Assembly: GCA_033064195.1 (NCBI GenBank)
Contig: JARBJD010000071.1
Location: forward strand, 62,001 to 126,000
Source: Blattamonas nauphoetae
Lineage: Eukaryota > Preaxostyla > Oxymonadida
Length of the DNA: 64,000 nt
Reading direction: 5' to 3'
Part shown: positions 56,335 to 64,000 of the stretch, in pieces
How the letters are laid out: each line of letters opens with the position of its first letter
How positions within the stretch are numbered: the stretch's first letter is position 1
The notes under the pieces: generated by a model
Database searches by the model: none
What the model saw: the letters and a program-made list of their open reading frames with translations, nothing else
Told to the model about the DNA's origin: nothing
Position numbers and translations under genes: made by a program

Positions 56335-56641
56335 TAAAGGGCAAAAACTAACTTCCACATTATGGGATGGGCCCGAGATTGGCAATGCCTAGATAAGTGT
56401 TAGGTAAATGGCAACCTAACGGTCAAACTCAAATTCACTTAAAAAGTCATTTATAAGAATTCACTTATTAATATATTGATGTTTCTACACTTTTTAGAGT
56501 GAGCAAACGCCTTGATCGGAGACAAGATCCAGTTTTGTAAACCAAGGGTTGATCAACCTTCTTGACCGAACGAGGTACCTTTTCGTATTTACACTTCACA
56601 AAGATCCTTTTTTCTACGTTTCTTTTGATAATTCTCTAATA

Positions 56642-56686
56642 GTCTTCACAGCCCCCCCCTGCCCTTAGGCGGGGGGCTGTGAAGAC
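56642..56686. other. Perfect 16-bp hairpin with C6/G6 run
   Basis: GTCTTCACAGCCCCCC pairs perfectly with GGGGGGCTGTGAAGAC across a 13-base loop, which itself has GCC/GGC pairing. It is the most GC-rich spot in an AT-rich element. Confidence 0.9.
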
Positions 56687-56769
56687 GATCCGACATTGTG
56701 AAAAAGTGACAGGAAAAAGGATCGGGTGAAGTGTGAATAGAATATGCAAACTGGAAAAAAAAATTTTGA

Positions 56770-56841
56770 ACCAGAGTAGTGTAGTAGTTGTACCGAGTAC
56801 TTATAGACATAAGGTCCAGGGTTCAATTCCTTTCACCTCCA
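56770..56841 (+). repeat. tRNA-derived sequence 3
   Basis: TAGTGTAGTAGTTG resembles an A box and GGGTTCAATTCC a B box; the 3' end CACCTCCA followed by ACTTTTTT resembles a tRNA end and Pol III terminator. The acceptor stem does not pair. The tail CAACTTTTT is shared with tRNA-derived sequence 2. Confidence 0.5.
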
Positions 56842-57176
56842 ACTTTTTTCTCTTTTTTTCGCTTTTTGAGATGATCTTCCTCGATCTTCCACGATAAAGC
56901 TATATTAGACGCTTATTTCAAGTCTACCACTCTTCAAACAGAATATAATTCATAATCCGATCCTTAATCGCTTTTCTTCCTTGTTGGTATTCGATCAACC
57001 CTTTCTCTAAATGTTGAGAGATCCTCGTCGATAGAGGCGTTTGCTCACTCTAAAAAGTTTGGAAGTGTCAATAGCATAATTAGTGAAATGTAATAAACGA
57101 CAATTTATTCAGATTTGAGTTTGACCGTTCAGATGCCAGTTACCAAGTGGGACAATATTTTTGACATCATAGATTA

Positions 57177-59285
57177 GACCCAAACTGAATGAAGTATGGT
57201 ATTTTAAAACAAGTGGGTATATTTGAATAGAACTATGGGAAATTTGAAATAACTAAGTTATTTTGAAATACGCCACTTATTTCAGAAAGGCCAAACTTAT
57301 TTTAAATTAGGCACCATAACATTTTTTGAACTCCCTTTCGTCATTATCTAATTCAAAGATATCTCAAAAGCGTACCAGAAGTGACAAAATGTGATGAGAA
57401 CGATGGAAAATGTTGAAATGTTCGAAATTAATCACTTTGGTGGCATCACTTCAGATCCGCCCCACTTCACTTTTCATTCCTTCTGAGTCTTTTTCTAACA
57501 GGAATGGACACTGTTCTCTGTCATGTTTTGATCAGCTACAGATTGCACATATGCAGGACACATGAAAAAAGAAAAACTGTACAGCGAAATAAGAAATCGT
57601 GAAAAATAGAACTGTTCTCCAACCACGACGCTCCTTCGGAATGAATGAGGTCAATCTGGTGATCAGAATGGTCAACTTTCAGAGTTTGATGTCCACATGG
57701 ACTGTCAGCAGATGACCAGCCTATTCACAATGAGCACTGAGCAGGTTTGGTGTGAGATGTGATGGCTTTGCATGGGCAGCAGAGTGTTTGATTTGACGAC
57801 GTATTTGTTCTCCATCGGAGCCTTCACGCCCAACTATTCTTTGAGGCCATCGTCCTCCGATGGTTGGAACAGTTGAGGAATTGTTCTAAAAGCGGTGTCC
57901 TGCAAACCAACCAACACTTTGTCGTCGTCGTCATCTCCTCCACTCAGCCCTTCCTCGCTCGACACAAGATCGTTCGAATTGTGTCTTTTCTTCTTCTCCG
58001 ATTTTTCCTGTTCGAGCAGTTCCTTCTGTTCTCGCTCGAATTCTTCATCCTCCAGCGACCTCTGATTGGCTGAGTCAGTCAATTCGATTGACCTGAGCAA
58101 TGTTTCCAGACGAGGATCGTGACAATGGACGTGTTTGTGTTGTGCGAGTGGTTTGTTGTCAGTGGGAGGCAATGACATTGTTATGGCGTGAAGAGAGATT
58201 CGATCAGTGATATATTCGGTGGACATGGAAGTGGCAGAGGGTGACCATCGCTCTCTGACAAACTGGACAGCTTCAGCTCCTTCCCTGACTCGATCTGCCA
58301 TTGTGAAGAGAAGCAAAGTGTCGGATCCAACAGCCTCCGAATCGGAAGAAGGGCTTTGTCGACTGAGCTCTTCATACAATCGAATTCTGGGACGTGGTGA
58401 TCGAATGGTGTGGCTCCCTCGCTCGGCGGCGGTGAAGAGGAATCTATCAGAGCAATTGAGAGACCAGACACCGCCCGTGCTCCCATCAACCCGCTCTCCG
58501 CCGACCTGGTTCTGGTGATGAGATGCTACGTGTAGAATGTCCCAAGTGATTCCGATGAAGATCCTCGACGTTGCAATGTCCAGCAGATGAGTGAACTGTG
58601 GAAGTGGGGCGATGGGATGTGTGAGGTTGGGAGAGATCCACACATCTTCTGGCTCTGAACCAGTTTTGTAAGGCACCTCTGCTCGGAAGAATTCAGCGTT
58701 GTCTGTCTTATTTTTTGTGATTGAGATTGGACGATGCATAAATGATTGCCTGTTCCGATGTCTGGGGGCTAAATTCAGGATTGAACACTGTGTTTCTTCT
58801 TGCTACGAGAGATCAAACATTTCTGAAAGGATTGATTGAAAGAGGAGACCAACTCACGATATTATGGTAAGATTACGGAGTCAATGTCATCGTTTCTTAA
58901 CATATTGGTTGAGTCTCTCGGAGATCAGCTGTCGGTAATGAAAAAGGAAAAAATGAATGGGATGGTCAACTGATCGTCCTTGAAACAAAAAAAACACGCT
59001 TTTTCCCGTACACACACTGTCTGAGAATGTTTATAAATGGATCTCAGGCGAATTATAAGTGAAAACTGGGAAAAATGTTTTGTTGTGGGTCTTAATTTGA
59101 AAGAACTTGGTTATTTTGAAAGAACTGTGTTATTTTGAAAGAGCTCTTTCGATTCAATTAGGATCGTACCCTATTCAAATAGAAGTCACTTCATTCAGAT
59201 TTATCGACCGTATATTTAAAATAACCCCCGTAAATTTACATCAACCTTAACATTTCAAAAAACCATACTTCATTCGGTTTGGGTC
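57177..59285. mobile_element. 2.1-kb TA-flanked element with cargo gene
   Basis: Inverted ends begin GACCCAAACTGAATGAAGTA (left) and GACCCAAACCGAATGAAGTA (right, reverse strand), about 25 bp long, with TA on both outer sides (57175-57176, 59286-59287). The sub-ends hold short repeats of TTATTTTGAAA type. No transposase; a 301-codon ORF occupies the centre. Confidence 0.75.
57834..58739 (-). CDS. Unrecognised 301-residue protein, element cargo
   Basis: An intact frame from MHRPISITKNKTDNAEFF to SEDDGLKE. The N-terminal half has hydrophobic strands (PLPQFTHLLDIATSRIFIGI, GGVWSLNCSDRFLFTAAE) that could be part of a beta-propeller, though no repeat is clear. The C-terminal third is a charged helix (EFEREQKELLEQEKSEKKKR) followed by an acidic tail. 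No family recognised. It is the only gene between the inverted ends, so it is either captured host sequence or an element-specific protein. Confidence 0.5.
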   Translation of the reverse strand: MHRPISITKNKTDNAEFFRAEVPYKTGSEPEDVWISPNLTHPIAPLPQFTHLLDIATSRIFIGITWDILHVASHHQNQVGGERVDGSTGGVWSLNCSDRFLFTAAERGSHTIRSPRPRIRLYEELSRQSPSSDSEAVGSDTLLLFTMADRVREGAEAVQFVRERWSPSATSMSTEYITDRISLHAITMSLPPTDNKPLAQHKHVHCHDPRLETLLRSIELTDSANQRSLEDEEFEREQKELLEQEKSEKKKRHNSNDLVSSEEGLSGGDDDDDKVLVGLQDTAFRTIPQLFQPSEDDGLKE

Positions 59286-59287
59286 TA

Positions 59288-59714
59288 TTGCTACGTAAAA
59301 AGTTCGAGTGACAAAAAAATGTTGGAATATCTGTAAGTCGTTCATTTATTAAGATGATGTCTATTTTATAATTGAGATTCTTGATGTTCTGATCTCCATG
59401 ATCGTTCTTCTCTGAAAAGTTGTCTGATCGAACCATAATAGTGCCGTGATGTCCGAGATTTTCTGAAAAGAGCGTTTTGCGATTTCGCTGTCTGTCTACT
59501 GCAGTGTTGTCATGGATTAATTTGCCATCTGTATCCTGGATACAGTCCATTCTCTCTATTTCATCATATCACATCAATCTCAGTTTGTCGGTTTCTCAGT
59601 CCTTTTGTCACCTTTTTCCTATTCTCTCTCGCATATTTACTCATTTTTTCTTTCCTCTATCCCTTTCTTTCGTTTTTATTCTTTTCATTCTTCTCTGCTC
59701 GTTATGGTTCGTAG
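59288..59714. other. No recognised gene upstream of LCAT-like pseudogene
   Basis: A minus-strand ORF (59236-59550) overlaps the end of the 2.1-kb element and is probably chance. The expected N-terminal exons of the LCAT-like gene are not visible, so the insertion may have removed or displaced them. A pyrimidine-rich tract (59560-59710) precedes the first recognised exon. Confidence 0.4.
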
Positions 59715-61054
59715 GACTGGCGACTCGTCAACGTCTTCGGCCACGCCGCTTCTGCATATGACGAGGATCTCAAAACGCTTGTCGAAACAGCCTTCCGTGC
59801 GTGTGTCCCCCTCTTCCTCATTCCTCGCAGCAGCAACAAGAAGATCGTGCTCTGAGGGCACAGTGCTGGTGGCATTGTCGCCCATCGCTTTGTGACCTGC
59901 AGCGTCGTTGATCAGTCCTGGATCGACACATACATCTTTGCTGTCATCACTTCGGGTGCTCCCTTCGGTGGTGCTCCAATGACGTATGGGTGTTCAGCGT
60001 CTCCAAGAAAGTGGCTGCTCTCATGGGGATACTGGGAGAGCTGAGCCTTCTTTAGGTATTATTGATGATTCACACCATTTTTCTGTTGTACTCGTTCATT
60101 CTTTGTCGATCTTTCCGTCGCAGATAGGAGCATCCACAATCAGCACACTGACGCAGGATTGCGCCTGTCTGCACTGGATGATCCCCAACAAGAACACCTT
60201 CGACGACGACTGTGTCGTTGGCCAGCTCAAAAGTGTGCTTTCCCCTTCATACTTCATCTTATGAACCCTTTTCTCAACCATCTTCACATCATCCACAATC
60301 ATCTCCCCTCCCCTCCTCTATCATCTCCTCCTTTCTCCCACCATCTCCCACCTCTCCCCTTCTCAGCTTCCAAAGGCGACAATATGTGCAACATCACACT
60401 GAAGAACTGGACGTGGACATACGACCAGGCAGGCAAGGCCGGTGTGAAGACAGCCATCCAACGCACTCGAAGCATCACCGACCAGCCTCTCGTGCAGCCG
60501 AAGGTGATGACACACGTGATGTACTCGATAGGTCTGTGTTTATCCATGTTCCTACAACTCACACACTCTCTCCGTCTTTTTCCGTTTTTGGTGCCTTTCC
60601 TGCCCGTCATTCGTGTCTCCTTCTTTTCTGGTCTTCTTCGTCGTCGTTCGGTGTCAATACCACTGCTGGTGTGATTCTGAACGCCACCAATCCGCGCTGG
60701 TGGTCGGACGCGCATTCTGATTACTACATGGATGACGATGGCACAGTCTCGAATGTTTCACTTAGCGGTGTGTCTCATATCCGTTCATTCTCGTTCTGTG
60801 CCCTTTCTTGCCATCCTTTTCGCTCTCCCTCCCCTCGCCTTATTTTCCACTTTTTTCTCATCCTTCACAGTCCTCCACAAGTGGAGAGACCCATCGCTTG
60901 TCTAATTCCACACGTACTGTGGCAGTGACCACATGGGCATTATCACAGACGCTGTCGCCATTGCCGGTATTTTGGACATCATTGTGCCGGAAACCGCTGC
61001 GGAAATGGATTATGAGAACTTGCTCAACCCTTCCGACGACGTTTATCCGTCTCT
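59715..61054 (+). pseudogene. LCAT-like acyltransferase/phospholipase pseudogene
   Basis: Exons 59715-60055, 60124-60232, 60367-60531, 60651-60767 and 60871-61054 follow the lecithin:cholesterol acyltransferase fold. The nucleophile elbow is GHSAGGIVAH, then WIDTYIFAVITSGAPFGGAP, the acid motif YYMDDDGTVS, and a histidine region SDHMGIITDAV. Signs of decay: a TGA just before GHSAGG, a frame change after GAPFGG, a CG instead of AG before the fourth exon (60649-60650) and a TAA before the histidine region. The N-terminal part (lid and oxyanion region) is missing. Active relatives move acyl groups on phospholipids or sterols at membranes. Confidence 0.75.
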
Positions 61055-61815
61055 GTTAACCCACCACACCTTAATCCTGTTGTTTTTCCCATTCTGTACT
61101 TACAGAGAGTTCCATCCGTTTCTACTCAACATTGGTCCAACATGGTGTGTAGAATATAGTGGAGAAACGTATCGTATAGTAATTTTGGATGCTCTCCTTG
61201 ATTTATGTAGAATCATCTGCGTCAAGGGCATGATCGATCTATCCTCAACGATACAAGAAAAATCTCGACACGAATTGTATCCACATCGTTCTATTATACC
61301 CAAAAACTCCGACGCAGATGGAAGAATCATGTCAGAACGTGAGTTTTTCCGAAATGTCGATGAAAACACAACATTATCGTTTGAGGGAAATCGAGAATAC
61401 ACTACTTGCTTGATGCCCTCGTGTAAGCTGAACACCTGTTTGATGAAGTCCATCAAGGCAGAGCTGTCCGATTTTTAAAGAAACACGACACAACATGGAA
61501 ACGATCAGAACAAGAAGCGAACTTCGTTATCGACCTTGTTCCTTCTTCGACTATATCGTTCACTCTTCAACCAGATCGCCTTCTGGCTTTATTCAGAGTC
61601 TTTCCACTCGACTGTGGTAGCAGCGGTGATGATCTTCCTGTCCAGAACAAACAGAGCTTCATCGAGCGAAATCCATCTTCGTATCAAGTTTCCAATCCTC
61701 TCTTCAATCATCGTTCACCGATGAAACTGGTTCGAAAGTTTCTGAAAGTTCGTATCTCCACATTCTTCACATTCCATCTGGTTTCAAAGGAACTATTCAT
61801 TTCCCGATCCAACTC
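61055..61815 (+). other. Possible last LCAT exon, then unassigned DNA
   Basis: After a possible intron (61055 to about 61107), a frame continues LEFHPFLLNIGPTWCVEYSG to a stop at 61478. It may be the tail of the LCAT-like gene or an unrelated ORF. From 61479 to 61815 no feature is supported, although the upstream part of the SPRY-like gene probably lies here. Confidence 0.35.
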
Positions 61816-62839
61816 ATGGTCTTTCCTCCACTACTCTTCACTGCTCCTTCCCACTTCATCGTGCGCTCCTCGATCGTCACTCGTACAGCAGGTGCCATCA
61901 CTCTGAAAAGATCTACCAACACCAGCTTGATTCTCATTGGAGACCCTGTCACAACGGGAATTGTATCCGTCACTATGACGTTTCTCTCTCTTCCTGCAAC
62001 CGATTGTTTCTCGTTTTCTTCTTCATCGTTGTCAGCCTACACCGGAGAAATCTTCATTAGTCTTCTCGACACAACAACACCTGACACCGAAGTGGATGAA
62101 ATCATTGGATGTAATATTAAGAGTTTGTCTCCCTTTTCCTCATGTCTCCAGATTCTGTCGCACTCTCTTCATCGACTGGTCGAATCAACTCCAACACCCC
62201 ATCCACCCGTCGCGTCACTGGACTGCCGTTAAACTACTCACATTTGAAGGAAGGAGCTTGTGTGCGGATGGAGGTGGATATGGAATCGACACCTCCAACA
62301 GTCCAATTCTTCATGAATGGGAAAGCTGGCCGGTCTTATGTTTCTGGTCTTTCCCCATCTGTCAGAATCAGTGTTTGCTTCTCTCGTTGTTGTTCTCTTT
62401 CAAGTTCACAGTTTTTGTGCAAGAAACGTCGTTCAGAATTGACAGAATCGAACGACAGCAAGGACCAACCCCAATCGCACAGGAAATGAAAGAAATCGAA
62501 TGGAAACGATGGATGACTCAGTGTCGAGGTGATTTCTGTAATTTTTCGAAGACATCCGACATTGGAGCAGACAACACACAAACAACAAGATCTGACTTGC
62601 CAGAACTTGACCACACTTGTCTTCCGTGTAGGATACTGCAAGAGAGTGAGATGGACTTGCTTGATCTTGGATTGGGCAATCCGGGTGGAGTGATTTGCCG
62701 CAGTTTCAAGACAACAACACAACAATCTCTCGTTTCTCTTCTCTCCCGTCAGATTCGACCGATCTTGCAGTGGTTCGGCCATGTGTGTCCATTCTCTGTT
62801 GATTTCGGTGACAGAGATGACATGGATGGTGAGAGATAG
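61816..62839 (+). CDS. SPRY-like domain protein 1
   Basis: Spliced frames give DPVTTGIVSVTMTF, LLDTTTPDTEVDEIIGCN, NSVALSSSTGRINSN, HLKEGACVRMEVDMES, VQFFMNGKAGRSYVSGL and SVRISFTVFVQETSFRIDRI. This is the SPRY/B30.2-like pattern common in oxymonad proteins. Two introns make the frames agree: 62123-62151 (29 nt) and 62373-62404 (32 nt). A tail of about 110 residues follows to the TAG at 62837. The start is uncertain because upstream sequence shows no clear ATG in frame. SPRY domains bind protein partners; these proteins often pair SPRY with a solenoid or kinase, which is not seen here. Confidence 0.65.
62123..62151 (+). other. 29-nt intron
   Basis: GTTTGTCTCC...GTCTCCAG. Removing it joins GCNIK to NSVALSSSTGR and keeps the SPRY pattern. 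SPRY copy 2 lacks an AG at the matching place and reads through. Confidence 0.65.
62373..62404 (+). other. 32-nt intron
   Basis: GTTTGCTTCTC...CTTTCAAG. It lies at the same codon as the 34-nt intron of SPRY copy 2 (63883-63916). Removing both makes the two proteins align (SVRISFTVF / SVRIGFSVF). Confidence 0.85.
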
Positions 62840-63450
62840 GATTGTGCGAATGACTCAAAAAAGAGTGGAACACCACTCACGTGGACGAAGTGTCAATTAT
62901 GGATTGCTGCTCGGAAGTGTGGGAGGGACATTTGGGAGCACATACAGGCCAACAGTATTGATAAAATACCAAGCATGCGATGGGCAGGCATCGCCTTGAC
63001 ATAGCGTCCATCTTGGAGGACATCAACGACTGGCCGGCTCTTCACCCACACATCAACCATAAACTACTCTTGTGCTCATTTGTTGTGAAGATTCCCCCAA
63101 AATATGGAAGTTATTCTCACCAGCGATGCCCTTCTCAATTCACTTTTCATCAACTCTTGTTCACAATCACTCATTCACTCCCATCCATCATCTTTCCGAA
63201 TTCCTGCGATTGGTGTCTATTAAATGAATACTGAGAACAATATCGTCCATACCTGTCTCTTCACCGAAGTACAACGATTTGCTTGGGTTGATCATGCGTT
63301 TATTCTTCCGATTTCAGAACTGGATCGAGACATTCATCACCCCGAGTTAAATATCTCCCTTCACAACATATTCTGGAATGGGTATTTCATCTTCCTCGCT
63401 GAACAAAACGAAGACAGAATCGCATTCAGCCGTCGCCAAACAAACCCTGA
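62840..63450. other. Spacer between SPRY-like genes
   Basis: Short frames such as LEDINDWPALHPHINHKLL (about 63015-63070) look protein-like but isolated. No feature beyond that can be supported; the upstream exons of SPRY copy 2 may lie here. Confidence 0.35.
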
Positions 63451-64000
63451 GTGCAAGTGCACCTGCGCAACTGCTCATTCTATATCCACTATTCTTCAAG
63501 AACGCTGCACACTTTGCATTTTATTGCACTACAATCACTCGAACGGCAGATGGCCTCTCTTCGATGGGTCATGCCGTCATCTGTCTTCACTGGAATTGTA
63601 AGAATAGGTGTTCTCGACACAACAAGTCCGATCCCCGAAGTGGGTGAATCCATTGGGTGTGAAGTTTGGAGTGTGTTTCCCTCATTTTCATCTCTCCGAT
63701 CGAACTCGACATCCACGTACCACCTGTCTCAAAGCACGTTTTGCCACTCCAAATTGAAGGAAGGGGATTGCGTGCGGATGGAGGTGGAGATGGACTCAAA
63801 TCCTCGAACACTCCAATTCTTCGTGAATGGCGAAAGTGGCCGCTGTTTCGTGTCTGGCCTTCCACGGTCTGTCAGAATCGGCGTGTGCACACCGTTCTTC
63901 ATTTTCTTTTTTCCAGTTCTCCGTTTTTGGGCAAGGCACATCATTCAGAATTGACAGAATCGCTGAACAGCAAAGACCAACACCAATCGCACCAGATATG
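63451..64000 (+). CDS. SPRY-like domain protein 2 (runs off window)
   Basis: Paralog of the gene at 61816: FTGIVRIGVLDTTSPIPEVG, KLKEGDCVRMEVEMDSNPR, LQFFVNGESGRCFVSGL, then a 34-nt GT-AG intron (63883-63916), and SVFGQGTSFRIDRIAEQQRP to the window end. The start is uncertain. The two copies form a tandem pair about 1.6 kb apart. Confidence 0.7.

Larger units (their letters stand above)
35635..56391. mobile_element. 20.76-kb hAT-type insertion, swollen by nested elements
   Basis: The two ends are perfect 22-bp inverted repeats beginning TAGGCATTGCCAATCTCGGG (35635-35656 and 56370-56391). They are flanked by a perfect 8-bp direct repeat, GATAAGTG (35627-35634 and 56392-56399). Eight-base duplications fit the hAT superfamily. 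Subtracting four independently bounded nested insertions leaves about 2.8 kb, which carries a broken minus-strand gene and no transposase. The core is therefore a non-autonomous, gene-carrying element. Both junctions have been kept clean despite the growth. Confidence 0.88.
56402..57152. mobile_element. 0.75-kb element with imperfect long inverted repeats
   Basis: Ends such as TGGCAACCTAACGGTCAAAC and (reverse strand) TGGCATCTGAACGGTCAAAC pair over about 100 bp, ending at the shared GAGTGAGCAAACGCC. No target duplication could be fixed. It holds a strong hairpin and a tRNA-like segment and encodes no protein. It starts next to the target duplication of the 20.8-kb element, so that element landed at its edge. 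Confidence 0.6.

Noticed and set aside
35635-56391. A single purpose-built giant transposon with coordinated cargo
   Set aside because: Most of the interior is accounted for by separately bounded insertions with their own ends and target duplications; what remains is about 2.8 kb.
59715-60960. Reassigned stop codons or selenocysteine to explain TGA/TAA in the LCAT-like gene
   Set aside because: Large genes in the window read cleanly with the standard code, the stops coincide with a frame change and a lost splice acceptor, and none lies at a typical selenocysteine site. Pseudogene decay explains it better.
1-64000. CRISPR arrays, bacterial operons, rRNA genes, LTR or Polinton-type elements
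   Set aside because: No spaced direct-repeat array, ribosome-binding-site operon layout, rRNA similarity, reverse transcriptase, integrase or capsid-like frame was seen.

Overview
The window looks like nuclear DNA of an anaerobic protist, most likely an oxymonad (Preaxostyla, Metamonada) such as Blattamonas. This is inferred from recognised families: a very long signal-peptide/beta-helix/membrane/pseudokinase protein, several alpha-solenoid proteins ending in a conserved EEGWDD-type motif, SPRY-like proteins, a pyruvate:ferredoxin oxidoreductase (PFOR)-like fragment, compact spacing and very short GT-AG introns. Standard-code ORFs up to 2,331 codons argue against stop-codon reassignment. No virus-like or LTR element was recognised; the mobile DNA is DNA transposons and tRNA-derived repeats.

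Layout. 1-7.4 kb: two copies of an unrecognised gene (1-643, 5189-6662), the second split by a 355-bp MITE, plus solenoid gene A (1510-3159). 7.4-17.8 kb: solenoid gene B, a segmental duplicate of A, split by a 7.9-kb hAT element (7582-15491) that carries an open 819-codon transposase, a decayed pogo-like transposase and extra coding-like cargo. 18.2-35.6 kb: a dense minus-strand host block with a flavodoxin-like gene, the 2,331-residue beta-helix pseudokinase, a five-exon solenoid gene, a doublecortin-like gene, an unrecognised three-exon gene and two more solenoid genes.

35.6-56.4 kb: one 20.76-kb insertion with 22-bp perfect terminal inverted repeats and an 8-bp target duplication. It is best read as a hAT-type element of about 2.8 kb swollen by nested insertions: a MITE (35717-36575), a MULE-like element (38912-44475) that holds a mariner-type MITE (41066-44398) that itself holds a hAT-like element (41134-44135), an 8.1-kb unit with inverted-repeat arms (44723-52822), and a Tc1/mariner element with 0.9-kb inverted repeats (52954-56334). 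Much of the interior consists of pieces of host-like genes (solenoid, PFOR-like, beta-helix, dual-specificity-phosphatase-like), so gene-fragment capture seems common here.

56.4-64 kb: two further inverted-repeat elements (about 56402-57152, with a strong central hairpin, and 57177-59285, with a 301-codon cargo ORF), a broken LCAT-like lipid acyltransferase/phospholipase gene (59715-61054), and two SPRY-like genes with introns of 29-34 nt, the last running off the window end.
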